This document shows, piece after piece, positions 5,746 through 9,665 of a stretch of 9,665 nt of DNA. The translations under genes were made by a program, and so were the position numbers. Source of the stretch: a bacterium (GTDB lineage Bacteria; Bacillota; Clostridia; Christensenellales; UBA1242); contig JAILMD010000060.1 in the NCBI GenBank assembly GCA_024692805.1, positions 1 through 9,665 of the forward strand. Reading direction: 5' to 3'. The notes beneath the pieces are model-generated. The model saw only the letters and a list, made by a program, of their open reading frames with translations. It ran no database searches and was not told the DNA's origin. Each line of letters starts with the position of its first letter. Position 1 is the first letter of the stretch.

Positions 5746-6567
5746 ATGTCAGTTATTTCAATGAAACAATTGCTTGAAGCCGGTGTTCATTTTGGTCACC
5801 CAACTCGTAAATGGAATCCAAAAATGAAAAAGTATATTTTTACCGCCCGCAATGATATTCACGTTCTTAATCTTGAGTTAACAGTTGATCTTATTGATCA
5901 AGCTTATGCTTTTGTTAAGGAAGTTGTTTCAAGTGGAAAGTCGGTTTTATTTGTTGGCACTAAGAAACAAGCAAAAGACGCAATTATTGAAGAAGCTCAA
6001 AGATGTGGCGAGTTTTACATGGGAAATCGTTGGCTTGGCGGAACGCTAACTAACTTTAAAACCATTCGTGCAAGAGTTGATAGGCTTGCAAAACTTAACG
6101 CTATGGAGCAATCTGGCGAGTTAAACTTGTTACCAAAGAAAGAAGTTGCAGGATTACTTAAAGAAAGAGATAATCTTGAAGCTAACCTTGGTGGTATCAA
6201 AGATATGCACACTATGCCAGGCGTATTGTTCGTTGTTGACCCAAAGAAAGAATACATTGCTGTTAGAGAAGCTCGTTCTCTTAACATTCCAATCGTAGGG
6301 TTAGTTGACACAAACTGTGATCCTGATGACGTTGATTACGTCATTCCAGGAAATGATGACGCAGTAAGAAGTGTTAAATTAATTGCTGGGGCAATTGCAG
6401 ACGCTTGCATTGAAGCAAAAGAAGGGGAAGAAGGCCTTGCTAAACGCAAAGAGGCCGAAGCAAAAGCTAACCCTGAAGCTGCCAAAACTGAAGCAAGCAA
6501 TGAGCCAGAAGCAACAACAATGGCTGAAGTTGATTTGGCTAAAGCCGAAGAAAACTTACAAGAATAA
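5746..6567 (+). CDS. rpsB: 30S ribosomal protein S2
   Basis: Small-subunit protein located between the head and body of the 30S, needed for binding of S1 or mRNA in many bacteria. The core is canonical: MKQLLEAGVHFGHPTRKWNP (6-25), LFVGTKKQAKDAI (68-80), NRWLGGTLTNF (94-104), PGVLFVVDPKKE (158-169), REARSLNIPIVGLVDTNCDP (174-193) and VIPGNDDA (199-206). Bacterial S2 usually has 230-260 residues. This one has 273 because of an Ala/Glu/Lys-rich, low-complexity tail (about 224-273) that is probably disordered or helical. The start has a strong AGGAGG site ten bases upstream and follows a structured leader. tsf follows 13 bases after the stop, with its ribosome-binding site directly after the stop codon, so the two are translated from one mRNA. 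Confidence 0.98.
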   Translation: MSVISMKQLLEAGVHFGHPTRKWNPKMKKYIFTARNDIHVLNLELTVDLIDQAYAFVKEVVSSGKSVLFVGTKKQAKDAIIEEAQRCGEFYMGNRWLGGTLTNFKTIRARVDRLAKLNAMEQSGELNLLPKKEVAGLLKERDNLEANLGGIKDMHTMPGVLFVVDPKKEYIAVREARSLNIPIVGLVDTNCDPDDVDYVIPGNDDAVRSVKLIAGAIADACIEAKEGEEGLAKRKEAEAKANPEAAKTEASNEPEATTMAEVDLAKAEENLQE

Positions 6568-6580
6568 GGGGGAAAAGTTT

Positions 6581-7231
6581 ATGTTTACTGCTAAAGACGT
6601 TGTAACATTACGTGAAAGAACTGGTGTTGGAATGCTTAACTGTAAAGAAGCATTAGAAGCTTGCGATGGTAACATCGAAAAGGCTATTGACTATCTTAGA
6701 GAGAAAGGCATTGCAGCCGCTGCTAAAAAAGAAGGCAGAATTGCCGCTGAAGGTGTAGTTGAAAGCTATATTCACGCTGGCGGAAAAATTGGTGTTTTGC
6801 TTGAAGTTAATTGCGAAACAGACTTCGTTGCTAAATCTGATGATTTCAAAGCGCTTGTTCACGATATCGCTATGCACATTGCTGCTAGCAACCCACTTTA
6901 TGTTAGTGACACAGAAGTTGACCAAGAGGCTTTAAACAAAGAACGCGAAATTTACCGCGCTCAATCATTAAACGAAGGTAAGCCAGAAGCTGTTGTTGAC
7001 AAAATGGTTGAAGGAAGAGTTAAGAAATATCTTAAAGAAGTTTGCTTACTTGACCAACCATTTGTTAAAGACCCTTCTAAAGATATTAGAACGCTTGTTA
7101 ATGAAGCCGTTGCTAAAATCGGTGAGAAGATAACTGTTAGAAGATTTGTTCGCTTTGTTATGGGTGAAGGCCTTGAAAAGAGAAACGAAAACTTCGCAGA
7201 AGAAATTGCAAAACAAACAAAACAAGATTAA
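6581..7231 (+). CDS. tsf: Elongation factor Ts (short form)
   Basis: Guanine-nucleotide exchange factor that releases GDP from EF-Tu in the cytoplasm. The N-terminal UBA-like domain (1-45) has LRERTGVGMLNCKEAL (10-25). The core carries CETDFVA (78-84) with the Thr-Asp-Phe motif that contacts EF-Tu. The last part (about 170-216) has the conserved VNEAVAKIGEKITVRRF (172-188). At 216 residues it is much shorter than the roughly 290-300 of Bacillus or Clostridium, suggesting one core subdomain rather than two, closer to the Thermus form. The ATG at 6581 is chosen because the ribosome-binding site AAGGGGGA precedes it by about eight bases and the protein then begins at the family start. The reading frame is open further upstream, but that part is an out-of-frame shadow of rpsB. 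A terminator follows the stop within six bases, so pyrH does not follow as it does in most relatives. Confidence 0.97.
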   Translation: MFTAKDVVTLRERTGVGMLNCKEALEACDGNIEKAIDYLREKGIAAAAKKEGRIAAEGVVESYIHAGGKIGVLLEVNCETDFVAKSDDFKALVHDIAMHIAASNPLYVSDTEVDQEALNKEREIYRAQSLNEGKPEAVVDKMVEGRVKKYLKEVCLLDQPFVKDPSKDIRTLVNEAVAKIGEKITVRRFVRFVMGEGLEKRNENFAEEIAKQTKQD

Positions 7232-7236
7232 TTTTA

Positions 7237-7261
7237 AAGGGGCTCGTTTGAGCTCTTTTTT
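7237..7261 (+). terminator. Intrinsic terminator after tsf
   Basis: Stem AAGGGGCTC (7237-7245), loop GTTT (7246-7249), stem GAGCTCTTT (7250-7258), with two G-T pairs, running into six T (7256-7261). It separates the rpsB-tsf operon from the frr operon. Thirteen bases (TTTGAGCTCTTTT) are identical to the terminator at 1467-1500. Confidence 0.85.
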
Positions 7262-7276
7262 GTTGCAAAAATAATC

Positions 7277-7305
7277 TTGTTTTATTAAATGTTGGCAGGT
7301 ATAAT
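7277..7305 (+). promoter_or_regulatory. Upstream promoter (P1) of the frr operon
   Basis: Perfect -10 TATAAT (7300-7305) with TTGTTT (7277-7282) at a 17-base spacing. The -35 is weak (TTG only), so confidence is moderate. The expected start near 7312 would give a very AT-rich leader of about 100 nt before frr. Confidence 0.5.
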
Positions 7306-7363
7306 AAAAACATAATATAACAATAATCTTTATTATAATATTTTAATTTTGGCTTTTATTATT

Positions 7364-7391
7364 TTGCAAATAGAGAAAAATTAAGTATAAT
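7364..7391 (+). promoter_or_regulatory. Proximal promoter (P2) of the frr operon
   Basis: -35 TTGCAA (7364-7369), a 16-base spacer, and a perfect -10 TATAAT (7386-7391). The expected start near 7398 gives a very short leader of about 13 nt, just enough to hold the ribosome-binding site AAGGAG (7399-7404). The -10 context GTATAATAAAA is the same as in P1. Confidence 0.75.
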
Positions 7392-7410
7392 AAAACGTAA
7401 GGAGAAATTT

Positions 7411-7986
7411 ATGGCAGAACAAAACGAAAGAATTGATGAAATTTTTATGGAGTTAGAGCTTAACCTTGATAAACAGGTTGAACATTTTAAAGCTGAGCTC
7501 AATAACGTTAGAGCAGGAAGGGCTAATCCTCATATTCTAGATAAAATTAGCGTTGATTATTATGGAACCAGAACTCCGCTTGCTCATGTTGCTAACATTA
7601 GCGTTCAAGATGCAAGGGTTTTAGTTATAAGCCCATGGGATGCTAGCCTTGTTAAAGCAATTAACAAAGAAATTATGGCAAGCGATATAGGAATAACTCC
7701 TAGTGATGATGGAAGGGTTATTAGATTAACTTTCCCTCAACTTACTGAAGACAGAAGGAAAGAACTTGTTAAATCAACTAGAAAAACTCTTGAAGATAAC
7801 AAAGTTGTTTGCAGAAACGTTAGGCGTGACGCAATGGAAGAACTTAAAAAACTAAAAAATGATAAAACCATTAGCGAAGATGATTATGCTGGCTATGAAA
7901 AAGACGTTCAAAAGCAACTTGATGCAACAATTCTTACTTTAGATAATTTAATGGATAATAAAGAAAAAGAAATTATGCAAGTTTAA
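7411..7986 (+). CDS. frr: Ribosome recycling factor
   Basis: Splits the post-termination ribosome into subunits together with EF-G, freeing mRNA and tRNA; cytoplasmic. It has 191 residues, against the usual 185 or so. The family signatures are clear: VRAGRANPHILDKISVDYYG (33-52), TPLAHVANISVQDAR (55-69), ISPWD (73-77), IGITPSDDGRVIRLTFPQLT (93-112) with EDRRKELVK just after, and RNVRRDA (135-141) in the long three-helix bundle. The hinge and the flexible domain II (about 35-110) are intact. The ribosome-binding site AGGAG lies six bases before the ATG. It is the first gene of an operon, with uppS 14 bases downstream. In most Firmicutes pyrH lies directly upstream; here the tsf terminator and two promoters are found instead. 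Confidence 0.98.
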   Translation: MAEQNERIDEIFMELELNLDKQVEHFKAELNNVRAGRANPHILDKISVDYYGTRTPLAHVANISVQDARVLVISPWDASLVKAINKEIMASDIGITPSDDGRVIRLTFPQLTEDRRKELVKSTRKTLEDNKVVCRNVRRDAMEELKKLKNDKTISEDDYAGYEKDVQKQLDATILTLDNLMDNKEKEIMQV

Positions 7987-8000
7987 AATAAGGGGCTGTT

Positions 8001-8720
8001 ATGTTTTTAAAAAAGAAGGCGAAGGTTGCTATTGATCTTAATAATCTGCCAAGTCATATTGCGTTTATTTGCGATGGCAACAGGCGCTGGGCCAAAGAGC
8101 GAGGGCTTCCAACCTTAATTGGTCATAAAGAAGGTTATAAGGCCTTAAAAAGAGTTGTAAAACGTGGGGCCCAGTTAAAGCTTAAGAATATGACTTTCTT
8201 TTGCTTTTCAACTGAAAATTTCAATAGAAGCAAAGAAGAAATAAGTTATCTTTTTGATTTATTCAGAGATATTAAAAATTTGATTCCTGATTTTATACGT
8301 GATGGTTATAAATTTCATCACGCTGGGGATATTAGCCTTCTTCCGCCTGATTTGGTTAGTTTAATTAATGAGGTAACTGAAAAAACAAGTGGCGGTAAAA
8401 ACGGAACAATTTGCATTGCGCTTGCTTATGGCGGGCGAAATGATATAGTTAGAGCGGCTCAAAGATTAATTAAAGATAAGGTTAACCCTAATGATATAAC
8501 CGAAGATAGTTTTAAAAATTATCTAACAACTGGCGATTTGCCTGATGTTGACCTGCTTGTTAGAACAAGCGGTGAACAGCGAATTAGTGGGTTTATGCTT
8601 TATAATATGGCTTATTCAGAACTTTATTTTGTTAAAAAACATTGGCCAGCATTTAAGGCAAAAGACCTTGATAACTGCATAATTGAATTTCAAAGCCGAA
8701 CGAGAAGGTTTGGCAAATAG
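8001..8720 (+). CDS. uppS: Isoprenyl transferase (undecaprenyl diphosphate synthase)
   Basis: cis-Prenyltransferase that extends farnesyl diphosphate with isopentenyl diphosphate units to make undecaprenyl diphosphate, the lipid carrier for peptidoglycan and other wall polymers. It works at the cytoplasmic face of the membrane. At 239 residues it has normal length. Motifs in order are HIAFICDGNRRWA (19-31) with the Mg-binding Asp25 and the diphosphate-binding Arg28, GHKEGYKALK (41-50), FSTENFNRSKEEI (69-81), ALAYGGRNDI (140-149), LLVRTSGEQRIS (185-196) and MAYSELYF (203-210) with Glu207. The start has the site AAGGGG five bases upstream, and the reading frame follows frr by 14 bases. It is the only gene here ending in TAG, and that stop overlaps the ribosome-binding site of cdsA. 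Confidence 0.97.
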   Translation: MFLKKKAKVAIDLNNLPSHIAFICDGNRRWAKERGLPTLIGHKEGYKALKRVVKRGAQLKLKNMTFFCFSTENFNRSKEEISYLFDLFRDIKNLIPDFIRDGYKFHHAGDISLLPPDLVSLINEVTEKTSGGKNGTICIALAYGGRNDIVRAAQRLIKDKVNPNDITEDSFKNYLTTGDLPDVDLLVRTSGEQRISGFMLYNMAYSELYFVKKHWPAFKAKDLDNCIIEFQSRTRRFGK

Positions 8721-8728
8721 GAGAAATA

Positions 8729-9610
8729 ATGCTTAAACGAACGATAACAGGTTTTATAATTTTAATTGTTTTAGCAGGTTTTATTGCTTTAAGATTAGTT
8801 TCACAATTATTTTTTGACGCTTTAATTTTAGCGATAATTTGTGGGGCAGTTTTTGAAGTAAGTAAGGTTATAAAAGCCCAAAATCAAACTTTTTACGTGC
8901 CATTAGTTATGGCGCTTGGTGTTTTTTCTTGGGCAGCGTTTAGATATTTATATAACCCAGTTTTATGCATAATGTTATGCTTAATTTTAGTTTTCTTAGT
9001 TTCATTTATTTTTGAGATTGTTTCAATTAATAAAATTAAAGATGAGGGCGAGGTTAACAGCCAAAAACTCAACGAAAAAACTAACAACACAATGTTTGTT
9101 GCAATTTACCCAGTTGTTTTAATTAGTTCATTTTTTGGGCTAAATTATCTTGGGGTTAACCTTGGTTTTGTTGCAATTATTTTAACTTTTATGATTAGTA
9201 TGTTTACTGACGTTGGCGCATATTGTTTTGGTATAGCCTTCGGCAGAAATAGTAAACACAAACTTGCTCCAGCAATTTCACCTAAAAAGAGCGTTGTTGG
9301 CGCAGTTTTTGGTATGATTTTTGGCTTAATTGCTGGCGGATTGGGCTGGTTATTTTTCTATCACCTCGGCTGGTTTGGAGCCCTTGGTAAGTTAACGCTT
9401 TCAAAGAGCATTATAATTTTTGCTCTTGTTGGTTTATTTGGAAGCGTTGCAACCCAACTTGGCGATCTTTATGCTAGCGCTGTTAAAAGAAAAGTTGGCT
9501 TAAAAGATTTTTCAAATTTATTGCCAGGTCATGGTGGAATAATGGATAGGCTAGATGGCGAAATGTTTTGCGCAAGCCTAGTCTTTATTGTTTTTGCATT
9601 GTTTATTTAA
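8729..9610 (+). CDS. cdsA: Phosphatidate cytidylyltransferase
   Basis: Membrane enzyme that makes CDP-diacylglycerol from phosphatidic acid and CTP, the branch point for phosphatidylglycerol and cardiolipin. The 293-residue protein is almost entirely hydrophobic, with about eight membrane segments. The CdsA signature is complete near the C-terminus: SAVKRKVGLKD (250-260), then LLPGHGGIMDRLD (264-276), with the paired aspartates Asp273 and Asp276. An upstream conserved stretch, FTDVGAYCFGIAFGRN (159-174), followed by SPKKSVVGAVFG (184-195), is also typical. A charged, non-membrane loop lies around residues 100-120. The ribosome-binding site AGGAGA (8719-8724) overlaps the uppS stop, so translation is probably coupled. 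Another gene starts nine bases downstream. Confidence 0.97.
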   Translation: MLKRTITGFIILIVLAGFIALRLVSQLFFDALILAIICGAVFEVSKVIKAQNQTFYVPLVMALGVFSWAAFRYLYNPVLCIMLCLILVFLVSFIFEIVSINKIKDEGEVNSQKLNEKTNNTMFVAIYPVVLISSFFGLNYLGVNLGFVAIILTFMISMFTDVGAYCFGIAFGRNSKHKLAPAISPKKSVVGAVFGMIFGLIAGGLGWLFFYHLGWFGALGKLTLSKSIIIFALVGLFGSVATQLGDLYASAVKRKVGLKDFSNLLPGHGGIMDRLDGEMFCASLVFIVFALFI

Positions 9611-9619
9611 GGAGTTTTT

Positions 9620-9665
9620 ATGACATTTCTTTATGTTATTTTAGCGATAGTTATTCTACTAATTT
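9620..9665 (+). CDS. Start of a hydrophobic membrane protein, probably RseP-type site-2 protease (partial)
   Basis: Only the first 15 codons fall in the window. They read MTFLYVILAIVILLI, a hydrophobic first membrane segment. The site AGGAG (9610-9614) lies five bases before the ATG, and the gene follows cdsA by nine bases. In this conserved operon the genes after cdsA are normally dxr and then rseP. The residues do not fit Dxr, which starts with a glycine-rich nucleotide-binding motif. They do fit the first helix of RseP, which precedes the HExxH zinc site. That site lies beyond the window, so the identity is inferred from position and hydrophobicity. Confidence 0.55.
   Translation, partial: MTFLYVILAIVILLI

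Noticed and set aside
6383..6580. Upstream extension of the tsf reading frame to an ATG at 6383
   Set aside because: It overlaps the 3' end of rpsB in another frame and gives a low-complexity Lys/Gln-rich peptide unlike EF-Ts. The ATG at 6581 has a ribosome-binding site and matches the family N-terminus.
7334..7339. A third TATAAT before frr
   Set aside because: No -35-like sequence stands 15-19 bases upstream (the best is CATAAT), so it is not called as a promoter.
7301..7396. Inverted and direct repeats of ATAATAAAA/TTTTATTAT between tsf and frr
   Set aside because: The stretch is almost pure A/T, where such matches are expected, and the copies coincide with -10 boxes. I see no stable structure or mobile-element end.
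1..9665. Defence system, prophage, CRISPR array, insertion sequence, tRNA or rRNA
   Set aside because: No repeats with regular spacing, transposase motifs, terminal inverted repeats or RNA-gene sequences were seen; apart from two unknown genes the content is housekeeping.

Overview
The window is AT-rich bacterial chromosome, densely packed and mostly made of housekeeping genes. Gene content, strong AGGAGG-type ribosome-binding sites, short intergenic spaces and sigma-A-like promoters point to a low-GC Firmicute (Bacillota), perhaps an uncultured clostridial or Mollicutes-related lineage. Alanine racemase and undecaprenyl diphosphate synthase imply that it builds peptidoglycan. Tryptophan codons are TGG. 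Ten of the eleven complete genes stop with TAA and one with TAG; none uses TGA.

Region 1 (1-1500) holds two genes of unknown role on the + strand: a four-helix membrane protein with a C-terminal SHOCT motif, and a cytoplasmic transglutaminase-like protein with a visible Cys-His-Asp triad. Region 2 (1499-3655) has asnS on the - strand and, divergently, mscL with an unusually long charged tail; each has its own well-formed promoter. Region 3 (3690-5546) has an SDR reductase on the - strand, resembling the YmfI type that acts in EF-P modification, divergent from alr. Both convergent gene pairs (transglutaminase-like/asnS and mscL/SDR) share one bidirectional terminator, with the - strand stop codon touching the T-tract.

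Region 4 (5547-7262) is the rpsB-tsf operon. It has a structured leader of about 110 nt and a terminator after tsf. Region 5 (7263-9665) is frr-uppS-cdsA and the first codons of a hydrophobic protein, probably the RseP site-2 protease. It has its own tandem promoters. Compared with the widespread order rpsB-tsf-pyrH-frr-uppS-cdsA-dxr-rseP, pyrH is absent between tsf and frr, and dxr is absent after cdsA. The operon links ribosome recycling to lipid-carrier synthesis (UppS), phospholipid precursor synthesis (CdsA) and membrane proteolysis.

The most interesting signal is a split in translation-initiation style. The operon genes, asnS and mscL have clear Shine-Dalgarno sites. The transglutaminase-like gene and the SDR gene have none, and near-perfect promoters place the expected transcription start on the first base of their start codons, so they look leaderless. 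alr and the SHOCT gene also lack a Shine-Dalgarno site and may be similar. I found no CRISPR array, tRNA, rRNA, insertion sequence or defence system, and no gap longer than 300 bases without a gene.
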